A stretch of DNA of 64,000 bases from Turnera subulata (lineage: Eukaryota > Streptophyta > Magnoliopsida > Malpighiales > Passifloraceae): positions 484,146 to 548,145 of the forward strand of contig JAKUCV010002500.1 of NCBI GenBank assembly GCA_028386065.3, in the 5' to 3' direction. Positions within the stretch are counted from its first letter, which is position 1. Each line of letters starts with the position of its first letter. Below, piece after piece: positions 1-11,830 of the stretch. A model generated the notes under the pieces. The model did not search any database. It was not told where the DNA came from and worked only from the letters and a program-made list of their open reading frames with translations. Both the position numbers and the translations under genes were made by a program.

Positions 1-492
1 GCAGCCCAGCCCAGCCCAGAAGTTGCAGTCGGCCCGCGGGTCAAACCCGACCCGGACCACGACCCGTCCGGTTTCAACCTCTGGCGAGTGCTCACGGGTT
101 CTGTGACGGGCGGCGCAACGAGGCAAGGGCAGCGGCACGAGGCGTGACAGGCAACGCGAGCGACGAGGGAAGGTGTTGCTGCCGGAGGCCGTAGGTGGCG
201 GTGCAGCAGGAGGCAGAAGGCGCGGGGAGAAAAAGAACCCACGAGCTTCCTCGTCGAGTCATCGTCTCTTGCCGGCGCGTCCGGCAGCGGCAGCGACGGG
301 GAAAGGCTGTGGTAGGAAGGCGACGGCACGAGCTGGCTCCTGGTGCCGATGGTGAGGCGAGTAGCAGCCCGGACTCACGGTGAACAGTAGCAGTGAGCTC
401 AGGTGTTTTTTTTCTGGGTTTTCTTCACGGTTTTGGTTCGTTTTTCAACTAAGAAATTCTTCTCCGGGTAGATGCACATCGTGCTGATAACG
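1..492 (-). mobile_element. Leader/internal start of a copia-like element, running off the window
   Basis: GC-rich sequence lying inside the LTR that starts at 493. Read on minus, the LTR end is followed at once by cgttatcagcacg, a tRNA-derived primer-binding-type sequence I associate with short-LTR copia elements. No gag can be recognised before the window ends; the short plus-strand ORFs at 173-383 look like chance GC-rich ORFs. The assignment rests on the LTR/PBS junction only. Confidence 0.4.
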
Positions 493-742
493 TGTTGTAA
501 ATACAAGGATTATTCACACTGTGTGAAGGAAGATGAAATGATGAGGAGATTGAGAAAAAGAAGAGACCAGTAGCAGAAGTAGCAGAAGAAACGGCAGGGG
601 AGGAAAACTCAGTTTTCTTCTTTCATTTGTATATTTCTTACACCATGATCAATAGCATGAGTAGCGTTTTATAGCAAAACATCTCTGCTAAAATACAAAA
701 CTATGGTAGGTAAATAGATAAAATGACATTCATTTATAACAC
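493..742 (-). repeat. Putative 5' LTR (about 250 bp) of a minus-strand copia-like element
   Basis: The segment opens TGTTGT and closes ATAACA, giving TG..CA ends. Read on minus it has a TATA-like gctataaaacg about 85 bases in and ends directly at the PBS-like sequence. The partner LTR would lie to the left of the window, so no target-site duplication can be checked. Confidence 0.45.
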
Positions 743-1010
743 CAATAATATTATATAAATCTTTAAAATATTATTACATTATGATTATAAAATTTATAAT
801 TTAATTTTAATGTATGAGAAAATCTAATTATATATCTATTTGCTTAAAAAGCATAAACTTCAAGCAAATCTGTAGACTTGTTAGAAGTAATAGGTTCACC
901 CGTGAGTCAAATCGAACCAGATACAATTGTAAATGGATTCAACACGACACAACATGATTACTAAATGGGTTGAATCGGGATAAGGAATTAAAACCGTTTA
1001 CCTCTTCCAT
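743..1010 (-). mobile_element. Decayed copy of the hAT-like element found at 6826-7397
   Basis: The reverse complement of this stretch aligns by eye with 6880-7140: an AT-rich core (ttaagcaaatag, then tataattagattttctcat) followed by degenerate repeats of the cgtgtcgtgt type, here decayed mostly by C-to-T changes. No terminal repeats or TSD were found. Confidence 0.5.
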
Positions 1011-2094
1011 CAAACACAAACAAAACACGTCATTACGAGTTGCCATGTCTACCCCAAATCACACCCAGTAATACCAAAAATCAATCTATTAATTTATATA
1101 ACAACGCATTTTTTACAAAAAAAAATCAATTTATTAATCAAAAACATACCCAGCTTAAGGCCCGTTTGATATCGTTTTTGTTATTAAGTTTCTTAAATCA
1201 AAATCTTATTCGCCTTTATAATTTTAAATTAATAAAAATTGTTTAAGAACAAGAGGAGGCGGTACCAAATGTTAGCAACACATATTTTTACCCAAATCTC
1301 TTATACATTCTGGATTCTGAGTTCAAACAACTTGGAAGAAAGTGTTGTCCTTGTTTGCATGATTATGAGGAATTAAGGGATTTAGTTAAAATCTTAAAAG
1401 CAACTATACCTCGAAGGCTCTAAAGCTCAAATATATTTATTAATATACCAAAAGAATATACTAATTGATACTTCCTGAATGTGGAATTAAGGTTAATATG
1501 ATAAATTATCTTGTCTGTGTCGTCAAGTTGAACAAGGAAGTCGAGGTCTTTCGCACAAACGGATGACCAAAGACTACAAAGGGTTTTTGGAAAAAGTAAG
1601 AAAAGCTCCCCTGGCTAGTACCAAATAGCGGTATGCATGTAAAGTATAAGGGAGTATATATATAATTTCACCAAGAAAGAAAAAGTATATGGAAGTAAAC
1701 AGTGATTTTGGTGGTCAAGATTCACTAAAATACCATTTGAAAAGCATACAATGGTCACACCTTTTCCTTCCGAATTAAGAATTAAAAGCCACCACCACCT
1801 GTTCCTTCCCATTCCACCTGTGAGTGCGCTTCGCCACTACCTTTTCAACTTTAAGCCTACCCTTTTTTAAAAATTTTTTTACACCATATATAGAAAAGCC
1901 AAAACTGTAAATGAGAAAAGCAAACCTACCGGAAAAGTGAGAGAGATTGCCTGGGTTTATGTATATTATTTAATATTTACGCCAATGCATTAATCGTTTT
2001 CTTCTCTGTTAAGGATATTAAAAATCAGTGACATATAGTGGGATACAAAGTTCAACGCGGACAAAGAATATTGTAAAAACCGACTTGGGTTGGG
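1011..2094. other. AT-rich stretch without a recognisable gene
   Basis: Low-complexity AT-rich DNA. ORFs are under 70 codons and show no family motif. I see no terminal repeats, tRNA or splice-bounded exons. Confidence 0.6.
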
Positions 2095-2820
2095 ATGCAA
2101 ATTCCTCTAGTATAATTGGGGATTCTTTGGCTTAATTTTAATGTCTGGAATATCTGCAAAACTAACAAGGAAGAAGGACTGGGAGAAGTCTAAGGTTGTG
2201 ATCCGGAAGACTCTCCGATGCTTAAGTTAGTAAGGGAGAATTTCTCTATAAATTTGAGAACTTAGAAAGAAGGAGAGTTTTGGAGAGAAGAGAATTTTTT
2301 TTTTTTGAGAATCAAATTAACATTTTCATTTCAAACAGAGTTAGGAGAAGTCCTAACAACTATTACAAGAATCAGCAAAGAGCATAACAAGTACTCTGCT
2401 ATACTAGGAAAAGAAACAATCCAACAATGTCAATTGGCAACAAGCGCCACAAAACATACTAGGGGACAAGAGGTGAGAGTTTTGGGGAGAAGAGAATTGT
2501 GCTTCACTAGGAGGAATATTGTGTGTTGAAACGCTTATTTAGGTTCCTTTTTATAGGGAATTCTTATACAGTATTTACTCTGGATGTCTCTTTGACTTCA
2601 TGAAATGCTTAGTTACATTTTACAATTCCCAGACTCAATTTAGAGCTTTTAATACCTAAATCAGCTTATAACTTCCTTATATTCTCTTTAGTTGGATCTG
2701 GTTATGAGCTTTTGTATTAGACCTACATCTGGACCTAGATTTAGTCTCATTTGTGCCTTTAAGTCTTGATTGATTTATTTTATATGTCATCACAAGCCTC
2801 CAACTCTGAGGGATGTTGTG
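2095..2820 (+). repeat. LTR-like remnant carrying a small retroposon
   Basis: The text around 2190-2300 (gaagactctccgatgctta, then gagaga runs) and around 2530-2570 (aaacgcttatttaggttcc, tttatagggaa) resembles U3/R sequence of plant gypsy LTRs as I remember it. The ends are not defined and there is no partner LTR. It is interrupted at 2297-2474. Confidence 0.3.
2297..2474 (-). mobile_element. 178-bp truncated LINE/SINE-type retroposon with 24-bp TSD
   Basis: A run of T at 2297 (a poly-A tail on minus) begins an insert bounded by a 24-bp direct repeat, 2273-2296 and 2475-2498, with one mismatch. A long variable TSD plus an A tail is the signature of target-primed reverse transcription. The insert is too short to type; a 74-codon ORF crossing it has no recognised motif. 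Confidence 0.65.
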
Positions 2821-3241
2821 TAGCAATTTTCCTTAGAGTTTATTTCCATTAGGACGTGCTTTTATTTCGATAATCAAAGCGTATTAGATTGCCATGGCCA
2901 ATTCTAATCATGACCATAATATGTCTAAGCTTGAACTTTAAACCTATTGAGCTTGTGAACCACATCTTAGTGGATGCATGCTCATCAATGTGGAATTAGC
3001 TTGAATTTTAATTTGTTGAAATTGAGAGCTCATATAAACCCCTTTGTAAGTGATCTTCCAGAGACAGAGACAATGAAATTTTTGTAACCTCATTTTAACT
3101 TTTGCGCTTTTCTCCAACCCTACATGAGGTCTCACTTGGATTTGCACCAAGCCCCCCATTTACAACAAGACTTTTTGCTTTTTGGATATTCCTAGGTGGT
3201 CTTCTTTTTGGGGTTTGAAGATTTTTGTCTTTCAGCTTCTG
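2821..3241. other. No gene recognised
   Basis: AT-rich, with only short ORFs (one of 71 codons on minus at 2944-3159). No family motif, repeat end or RNA gene seen. Confidence 0.5.
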
Positions 3242-3395
3242 TATAAAAAAGAGGACCTTTAAAGGTAAGTACCTTTAATATAAGGAGGGGACCCGATATA
3301 AAGAGGACCTTTAAAAGTGGATACCTTCTTTATAAAGAGAGTACATGATGTAAAAAGGACTTCTAAAAGTAGTACATTCTTTGTATATTTTTTGA
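3242..3395. repeat. Degenerate tandem repeat, about 50 bp x 3
   Basis: Three diverged units each carry a (g)aggacctttaaa-like core followed by a ga/agta..cctt segment and an AT tail. Units start near 3242, 3296 and 3348. A second short direct repeat (gaatgtgcgacttacttgg) lies just downstream near 3465 and 3511. Confidence 0.5.
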
Positions 3396-3956
3396 TATGC
3401 CACCTTTACCTTCTGGACTACTTGCCCTTGGCTGTCTCTCTCTCTTTTTCTCTTTCTTTTTTTTGAATGTGCGACTTACTTGGACTATATTTCCTTAGTT
3501 ATCTTTTTTGAATGTGCGACTTACTTGGGTTATCATGCCCCAGTCATTTTCATTATGCGATTTTTTACTTAGATATTTTTGGTATTGCGCGATCTTTTAG
3601 ATCGTTTTGTTTTTTGCAACCGGAATCAGCTACATGGCCTTTTGTCTTCGTTGTCTTACTTTTTTTGTGGAAGGGGCTGCATGGCCTTTCGTTGTCTCAC
3701 TTTAAATAAAAGTTTTATCGTTCAAGAAAAATGATTTAACTGAATATAAATAAAAATTTGAGGACTTAATTGTATAATTATAAAGGACCTGCATGACTAA
3801 ATTTAAAATGTAGGGGAAAAACTAACACGTTTTTGGCGAGCAGCACGCCACATCATCAAAATGCTGCCTGGGGTACACAATTGACACAAATTCAAAAGTA
3901 CATGTATATAATTGACGGTAAAAAAAAGTTGGGGCATACAATTGACGAATTTGAAA
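3396..3956. other. No gene recognised
   Basis: T-rich to about 3720, then AT-rich, including near-repeats of an acaattgac word at 3880-3950. No coding or transposon boundary is supported apart from the TSD of the solo LTR at 3957-3961. Confidence 0.5.
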
Positions 3957-3961
3957 CACTA

Positions 3962-6900
3962 TGAAACGCCCCGACCCGTATTTACCGTACATAGTAAACA
4001 CGTGTCGGAACTGTAACGACTCAACCAAATAAGCCCAGCATACAGTGTAAACAATAGAAAACTGGCTCAACAGCCCAAAATATAAACCTCATAAATCTGG
4101 CCTTTCGGCCCAACAACAGAACACCACAATCGACCCAAGGCCCAATAATAACAATAAACAGCACAGCGGAAGACTTAATAACTCACAAAGACACTATATG
4201 CAACCCATGATGCAACTAATGGATCTGAGTCCCGTCCAAGGGACGACGCCGCAGCCTGTCTGGAATGCAATATACCTGAACCAAAAATAACTCAACCTAC
4301 GGGATGAAAGCCCGCAGGTGAGGGATGAGTCTTAAGTGCCCACCGGGTAAAACCCATAAGCAAATATACATATACAACAACCGTAAATTCCCAAGTCACG
4401 TCACCAACAATACTAAGGTTCGTGATGACACACTTGTGATTCTAGACACGTTATTCCAATTTTATTATCAGGGCCCCTATCACAAGTTAAATGATGGACG
4501 TCGCCTGGTAGTCAAGCTAGCTAGCCCGTGGACCCCGCCCTGGTACCTCCACGTAATAACTGGCACAGACAGGGAGCAGACCCCAAGCACACTCTCCCCC
4601 AACACCATAAAAATAAGACTACCATCTGGCTATTCCAACATTTAACTGTGACTTACTAGATGTCTAAGTGTTTCCATTTTATTAAGATTACCATTTTAGT
4701 CTTGATACCACAGTACTGTTAACCAATCATCAACTCATTATCCCGAGCAGGCTCGCAGCCTCTCCGCTCGTCTGGATAATACAAACTTACTCCAACTGTT
4801 CTCATACTAGTACCCTCGGTACTCAACTTACACATTTCTCACAGTCAACAACAGTAATAGTCTTACTTATATCCACAATTCCAACATCATCAATAATATC
4901 CACAGCAACAATAATTTCAACAACATCAACGGCAACAATTATCAACTTAATTCATCACACAACAAACCATACACAGCCACAAAGTTTCATACCAGCAATT
5001 GTCGCATATAGCAAACAAACAGCAACTTGATATCACGGGAAGTATATAAATATTTACTTAATCTCACCTTGGCCTGTTACTTAACTCTCGAAACATCAAT
5101 CGGTCCAAAGCCGGTTCCACCGGAACTGCTCGATATCGACCCCTATATAACAAATAATAAACGCACACATAAGATGCACATAATAGGTATGCTATGATGC
5201 CAAAACTGCGAAATAATCCCATCCCGGTTCATATCCTTTATTATCATCTTTTACCATAATTAAACCTTTTCCGAAAATGTTTTCTTGAAAATAATTATTG
5301 TTTTCTTACCATATCGTATATTCTTTTCCATAAGATAAAAGTATCACCATAGTAAATACTTAACAAATTATATATATTAGAAAATACTTTCATATAACAA
5401 ATTATGTCATATTCTTTATTTTTCTAGCAACATAAATTAAATATAAATATAAAGATATATACTTATCCAAAAAATTATTATTTATCAAGTATATATATGT
5501 TAAGGTAAGTATATACTATATGTATTTTTTTCCAGAAATTATAATCATATAAACATATTTTCTGAAAATAAATATAGGTATGCATATTTATTTTCTAAAG
5601 ATATAATACATCCCTAAACAATTATATTATTAACATAATAATTCTTTTTTTTTTCAGAAATATTACTTAGGTATACCATATATATATATTTTTATCAGAG
5701 AATATATCTTTTTATTTGTATTTAATTTAAACAGTTTGTAACCATATATACTTCCAAAAGTTATTCCAAAAGTTATTCCAAAATCATTTATGTTAACGTA
5801 TACATACATTTCACCTAAACATTTCCATAGTATATAAGTAATTTCCCAAAGGATATATTATATGTGGTCAAGTTTATTTTTTGTCTATCTCCCAAAAATT
5901 ATAACCATATATATATATTTTCCCAAAAAATATATTTTACAAATATATAGGTATTTTATTTTTTTTTTAATTAACGGACTGGGCCAATTGGACAAGCCCA
6001 GCCTACTACATAGGCTTCACCCAGCAATCCAGGTGTGAGCCCAAGCAGCTGGCCCAGACTTCACTCCAGCCCACAAGCTCCACCCATCAGCATAACCCAA
6101 CCCATACCATCCAGCTCAAACCACAACCCTGAAACCCAACTAACTAACGGGTCAACCCGCCCTAACCATGACCCATACGGGTCATCTCCTCCCAGCTCAC
6201 CTTGCTAAGGCGGCGGCGACGCAATCGGCCCGGCGACGAATCGGTGCGACGCGGCGTGCTAGCATGGCGAGACCACGGGCAGAGGAGGAGAAGGCGTGAG
6301 CGAGGGTGGTTGTTGATGGAGGTCGTCGGCTGCAGCAGGACGGCACTTCGGGGCGGCGGTGTCGCGACTTGGCTGTCGCACGTGAGGTGGACGGGAAGAA
6401 CTCGGCGGCAGCTGCTGATCCTGGGGCGGTGTCGGCTGCTGGTGCGGTTGCAGTGGTCGTCGCGAGGAAGGAGGAAGGCGGCTTGTGGAAGAAGACCCGA
6501 CCCATCGACATCTGCAGCGAGGCAACGACGGCAGAGGCGCGACGGCTGCGAGGAGACCGGGGAGACGCGGCCGGCGAGAGGAGAAGGAAGGGGATGGCGG
6601 CGCACGACTGCTGTGCTCCGGGGAGGTGGCGACTGCTGCAAAGAGAAGGGAAGGAGGAGGTCGTTGGGTTGGTGGTGCTGGTGGCCGGTTGTGTGTGTCG
6701 AGTGGTGTTTGTGTATTATTTTTTCTTTTTTTTATTATTATTTTTTTGGTTTTGGGGTGCAGAGGAAGGAATGAAAATTGGCAGAATTATTTGCAGGAAA
6801 TGACGGGGAGGATGTTGAGCGCAGTTAGACCTGGCAATTCGTGTTGTCGTGTCGGGTTGAATAGGTAATCGGGTTCCAAATCTTCAACCCGACCCGACCC

Positions 6901-7774
6901 ATTTAATAACCGTGTCGTGTCGTGTCCAACCCGTTTATTATCGTGTCGGGTTCGGGTTGACCCGCGGGTTACCTATTAAGTCTAACAAGCCTAAAAATTA
7001 GTTTGATTTTTTTTTTATTTTGCGTATTTTTTAAGCAAATAGGTATATAATTAGATTTTCTCATATATTAAATAAAATTATAAATTGTAGAATCATAATA
7101 TAATAATATTTTAAAGCATTTATAGAAATATTTTTGGATAATTTTAGTAACTTTAGCCTTAAATATTGAATAAGTCCTACATTAAATCAGTAAAATATCT
7201 ATACCCTAAATATAATCGGGTCATAAACAGGTACTTATCGGGTTGGCGGGTCAACCCGCGACCTGACCTGCTAATTTTCGTGTCGTGTCGGGTCGACCCA
7301 TTTAACTAAACGGGTTGAAAATCTCTGACCTATACCTACTAATTTCGTGTCGGGTTCGTGTCGGGTTGTCGTGTCACTACCCGTTTTGCCAGGTCTAAGC
7401 GCAGTCAGAGAAAATGCAGAGTCATGGGGGAAAAAGGAAGGAAATTCACAGGCTACACAGGGTGTCACGGGCAGCACAGGTAAGAGGCGGCTCCACTATG
7501 CAGGGCCGTGTCCAATTCGGACCAGAAAATAACTGTAATACCCCCTTTGTTATTTTCCGGTGTGATTTTTCCGAAAATTCCGGGACCCGGAAAATACCGA
7601 CTTAGGTCCGAAAAATCCACGAAAAAATCTCGAACGCCAGAAAACTCTCGGTTACGAAAAACGACGCTCGATTTATCCTGAATTAATTACCCAAGATTAA
7701 ATTCAAAGGTAAATCACTGTATAACGCCTTTTACAGTCCCGGTAAAAATCCAAATTTTTACCCGGGCTGTTACA
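3962..7774 (-). mobile_element. Solo LTR of a Tekay-like chromovirus
   Basis: Starts TGAAACGCCCCGACC and ends GGGCTGTTACA, matching the two ends of the LTRs at 25123-27907 and 32707-40627. It is flanked by the perfect 5-bp TSD cacta (3957-3961 and 7775-7779). No internal region or second LTR is present, so it is a solo LTR left by LTR-LTR recombination. It repeats the layout of the intact LTRs: a 5' AT-rich part, a stretch rich in gccca words (about 5980-6120), then a GC-rich part (6160-6680). With the nested hAT at 6826-7397 and its TSD removed it is about 3.23 kb. The many long overlapping ORFs at 6162-6868 are GC-rich shadows. Confidence 0.9.
6826..7397. mobile_element. Non-autonomous hAT element (572 bp) nested in the solo LTR
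   Basis: The ends are inverted repeats TAGACCTGGCAA. The element is flanked by the perfect 8-bp TSD agcgcagt (6818-6825 and 7398-7405), as hAT transposases make. Internally both sides are rich in reiterated cgtgtcgggt words and the middle is AT-rich. There is no transposase ORF. Confidence 0.85.
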
Positions 7775-8039
7775 CACTAGGGGTGCCAAATATACCATTA
7801 ACCCGCTAAGTATGATAGCCAAACATGATTACTGGCTTGAATTTGAATATCCCTGTTAGATTATGAAATTATTTTGAATAGGGGGAGCAACAAAACAAAG
7901 GGAGCTTATCAACTATTTATCAATACTATCGAATCCCACTTTAGTAGAAATCGACACATGTTTGTCATCATAAAAAAGATGAAAATGTGGGCCTAAGCAT
8001 GGACTAATTATCTTATTAATATTAATCTGTGGACTAACT

Positions 8040-9692
8040 ATGTTTAGAAATAGTTTATGATGGCTTTTGATAATTAACGATTTAGAATGAATACATGAAT
8101 GTATATGTGTTGATTGAGAATATAGCAAGAACTATGGTTTCGGAAGAAACCATAAGTTGTCACTATCAAACTTTTTGGCCTACTGCAACTTGCGGGTGGT
8201 TCTCACAATCATTAAGGACCAATCACCCAACGGTCAATATTAGAGAGCAAAATATGAGAGAAGGACCAGAATCTCTCAACTCCTACCAGTGGCGGATCCA
8301 GAAATATTTTTCAGCGTAGGAAAATAAATAAAAGTAAAAAATTATATAATCAATCCAGTTTAAATGAAAATTTAGTGTCAAATATTAAAATTAATTAAGT
8401 ATTATAATTATTTATATATGTTTTGGTAGATTAATTATGTACAAAATCTAATAAGCTATTAGTTTGATAAAAAAATTATTTTATAAATTCTTAAATTATA
8501 GACTTATAGACTTACATTTAAGAATCTTTAAGGAATTTTGATATAGATTTATTTATTATGTAATAATTTCTCATTTTAATTTTGAAAATAATGAATAATT
8601 AATTTATTATTAATCAAATATATATTTCTTTTAACATATGGACAACATACCTAAAGAAATAAAGAGACCAAACAAATATAGAAAGGAAAAAATTATAAGG
8701 CAAAATTTATATTATCATAATAAAGGAAATAATTAAAACCTATATAAATGGAACAAAATGGCAATAAAATTAATTGATAGTAAATCAATGAAAAAATCTA
8801 GTGCATAGTTAATGATCTTTAAAAGATTAGAAAAAAGATAGAGATTATCTAAAGGAAAACACAAGAGAAAAAATAGTTAAAAAGAATAGAAATTTTTTGA
8901 GAAGAAAAATAATCTTATAATTTTTTAGAATATTTGGAAGATCCAGTGTAGTCATTTGCCTACAATAACTACACCGTGGATCCGCCACTAACTCCCAATT
9001 CATTAAAGAGTAGTGGTCCATACTTGTCAGAAATGATAACACTTTGCAACTAAAGAATTGAAAAGAGAAGTACTTCTAGAAATGAATCCAACATAGACTT
9101 ACGGTGAACTCAAGAAGCCAAGGAGCCGTTAGAAGACTTGTCCCTTGACTCAAAAACTATAAAAGAGGATTCAAACCCTTCTGTAAATGATCCCATCCAT
9201 TTGTGAAAATTCTGAGTCTGCAAATTCAAAGTTTACACATGTGGTTTCTTATCCGATTTCATACTTGTATTCAAAAATTCATTGAAAGGATAGTTATTAG
9301 GCAAGATTTGGATTAATTTTGTTGGGTACTCAAGGGTAGGATTAGATTTGAAGATAGATTAGAGCTTAGCCTATAAAAAGCTTGTTGCAGGTTAGAGTTT
9401 AGCCAAGGTCAAGGTTGAACCTGCAAAAACCTAAAATTTAGTGAGTGTTTTAAATTCTAAAAGAGGGTTATTTAGGTAGTGGAGGTATGTAGAGGTGACG
9501 AACAACTCTAAATTGCTTGCGTGCTTTTCCTCTTTACCTACCTTACTTTGTTTTCCTTCAGTTCTTAGATCGATACTTGTCGTAGTTTCTGTCTCCAACT
9601 AAGTGCGTAATTTTCATTAGAAACCAAATTTATGATTAACTCAAAAAAAATAACAGCCTAATTCACCCCACTATTAGGAATTAGGCTGAGCC
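8040..9692 (+). repeat. Remnant SIRE/Maximus-type copia LTR, split by a hAT element
   Basis: The opening (cttttgataattaacgat), a TATA-like actataaaagagg near 9158, the gtagtggaggtatgtagagg block near 9477 and the end block ctaattcaccccact near 9658 resemble plant SIRE-type LTRs as I know them. There is no partner LTR or TSD, so both ends are approximate. Confidence 0.4.
8287..8990. mobile_element. Non-autonomous hAT-like element (704 bp)
   Basis: The left end CAGTGGCGGATCCA and the right end TGGATCCGCCACTA are inverted repeats. The flanking 8-mers actcctac (8279-8286) and actcccaa (8991-8998) match at 6 of 8 positions, consistent with an aged hAT TSD. The interior is very AT-rich with no transposase. 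Confidence 0.65.
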
Positions 9693-9699
9693 TACAAGT

Positions 9700-9801
9700 T
9701 TCTCCTAGGCCAGCATCCATTGTGGCGAATGGCTTTTTGGCAGAGTCCAAGGATCCCTGGTTTGAACCAGGCACTCGGCCTGGTTTCGTGAAAAAAAAAA
9801 A
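9700..9801 (+). mobile_element. tRNA-derived SINE-like sequence
   Basis: A Pol III A-box-like tggcgaatggc (9723-9733) and a B-box-like ggtttgaacca (9759-9769) lie 36 bases apart, followed by an A tract at about 9790-9801. The arms do not form a complete cloverleaf. I saw no TSD. Confidence 0.35.
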
Positions 9802-10178
9802 AGGATGAAGAAAGAGTTTTCCCAAGGTTTCGTGAAGTGGAACGAGTTGTGGGCTTGTGGCACTCGGCCTTCTCTTTCCTTTGTGTCGTCGTATTGTTTT
9901 GCCATATTTTGTGGGCTTTAAACTCCTTCAATGGCTGGGCCCATACATCGAGGCTTGTTAGTCTTGTAATGGGCCATGCATGGTTGTTTGTTTCATGCGT
10001 ACATGCAGATGTGCAATATCTTCAGCCACACAAATGATATGATACAAATATGTGGAGGTTAGCAAGCGGGGTTATCCTCAAATACCAAAATAAACGCCGC
10101 ACAACTTTATATTGAAGGCCCGACTCTCTTTGTGTTGCTTGATTGCTGATTGTGTGTACTTCTAGTTCCAGTTCAACC

Positions 10179-11233
10179 ATGTCTGGCTTCAACATGTTCA
10201 AGTTACCATTTCTCTTGAGCCTCCTGTCCAACCTAAATTACTTGGGGCCCTGGCATGACACCGGCAAGAGCGTTGGTATATTCCCACCTACATGCAACCG
10301 CATTGAGTGCCCAATGTTCGATGTCATTCAAGTTGGGAATGGCTATGAGATTCGCCGCTATAACTCCTCTGTTTGGATGTCCACTTCCCCCATCCAAGAT
10401 ATCTCCCTTGTTGACGCCACCAGAACTGGTTTCTTCCTGTATTATTCCTTTTCTCTTCTTCTTTCAACTTTTCCCTTTTATTATAGATTCTTAGCTTTAC
10501 CTATTAAAATTTCCCTGCTTTGCTATTTTGATCCCTTTTTTCCCCCCTTTTCTTTTCCAATAATGATGAAAAATACATGTTAAGCTATATGACTTTTGTT
10601 CCTCGCGCTGTACTCCTGTATTCTTGGAAAAAGAAAATGACAAAGACTAACTTAGATTGACTGCCTTATTGTTGTTTTAGTGCTATAGTATATTCGGTTT
10701 CCTTCCCCATATAGTCTTTTCTTTCTGGGGCAATTGTCAGAGAAAAACAATCACCCGAATAATGTACTAAACCTAGCGGGTGATGTTTTGCATTCCTCAG
10801 GTTATTTGACTACATTCAAGGGAAGAACAGTTACGGACAGACGATAGAGATGACGAGCCCTGTCATTACTCAAATTTCACCCAGCGATGGACCCTTCTGC
10901 GAATCTTCATTCACAGTGAGTTTCTATGTTCCGAAAGAGAATCAAGCAAACCCACCCCCAGCGGAAGGCCTCCACGTTCAAAGGTGGAAACCCACTTATG
11001 TTGCAGTTAGGCAATTCGGTGGATTTGTGACGGATACAAATGTTGGGGAGGAAGCTGCTGCATTGCAAGCCAGTCTTGCAGATACCGCTTGGGAAGCTGC
11101 CATTAAGAAAAGCCATGGACTTGATACTGCTACCATTTACACTGTTGCACAGTATAATTCTCCTTTTGAATTTGATAATAGGGTGAATGAGATATGGATG
11201 CCATTTGACGTGGAAGATGGCCTTCCAGAGTAA
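10179..11233 (+). CDS. SOUL haem-binding family protein, two exons
   Basis: Exons are 10179-10438 and 10801-11233 (donor ct^gtatta, acceptor ctcag^g), giving 230 residues. Joining the exons produces an unbroken SOUL domain (about residues 40-225): IRRYNSSVWMSTSP, TGFF..LFDYIQGKN, the long-arm motif IEMTSPV, then FYVPKENQ, FGGFV and YNSPFEF near the end. SOUL proteins bind haem/tetrapyrroles; plant members occur in the cytosol, in chloroplasts or in the secretory path. Residues 6-24 are hydrophobic, which suggests a signal peptide or anchor. I chose the ATG at 10179; the frame is open upstream to 10143 without an ATG. A TATA-like tttatattg lies at about 10105 and AATAAA at 11331. The gene is tail to tail with the minus-strand gene at 11831-13646. 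It appears intact. Confidence 0.92.
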
Positions 11234-11330
11234 CAAGGAGCTTGTTGCACTTGTCAAATTTTAGTTTATAGAATTCTATGGGAAGGGCAACCCTCCTAGT
11301 GTAATGGTGGAACATCCTGTGTGCTTATGG

Positions 11331-11336
11331 AATAAA
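11331..11336 (+). terminator. Poly(A) signal AATAAA of the SOUL gene
   Basis: Canonical AATAAA 98 bases after the stop codon of the SOUL gene. Confidence 0.6.
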
Positions 11337-11447
11337 AGTGTCCCCGTGTGTTTGCTTCTGCATATAATGTTTATAGTGGATGTATTCCATATCTACATCC
11401 ACTTGACAAAAACTTCATCCAAGTCAAATGTTTTTCCATTTTGCAAC

Positions 11448-11557
11448 CCAACCAGTCGTCTTGTAAATACAATATATGCAGCACCCCAACCAGTCGTTTT
11501 GTAAATACACTATATGCAGCACCCCAACCAGTCATTTTGTAAATACACTATATGCAA
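11448..11557. repeat. 38-bp minisatellite, about 3 units
   Basis: Units start at 11448, 11486 and 11524, each beginning ccaaccagtc and containing ttgtaaatacaMtatatgca. They differ at a few positions; the third unit is truncated at its end. They lie just past the SOUL poly(A) signal. Confidence 0.85.
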
Positions 11558-11830
11558 ATGCAACAATCGAGAATCCAAGGACATACCCGAGACTCGAAAG
11601 CTGCCTTGTATACAAGACTGCCCAAGACGAGATCAACAGATATCTTCATTCAAAACGTTGGTAAAAGATTTTTGACAGAATTATTACCCTGGGGTTCAGC
11701 ACTGCATTTTCAAGAGTGAATCATGAACAAAAAAAAAAAAATAATGATTATAAAAGACAAAATAGGGTAAACCTACGGTACTGGCTAACGCTGAAACATA
11801 GTATTCTTAAAAAAGTACAAGCATTTTGTG

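Noticed and set aside
6162..6868. Cluster of overlapping ORFs of 88-190 codons on both strands
   Set aside because: They lie in the GC-rich part of a solo LTR, overlap each other in nearly all frames and show only Arg/Gly/Pro-rich composition. Stop codons are simply rare in GC-rich DNA.
9723..9769. Possible tRNA gene
   Set aside because: A- and B-box-like words are present, but no acceptor stem or anticodon arm folds; a SINE head fits better.
10143..10178. Upstream start for the SOUL protein
   Set aside because: The extension would need a non-ATG start (TTG) and falls in probable 5' UTR; the ATG at 10179 is followed by a fitting hydrophobic N-terminus.
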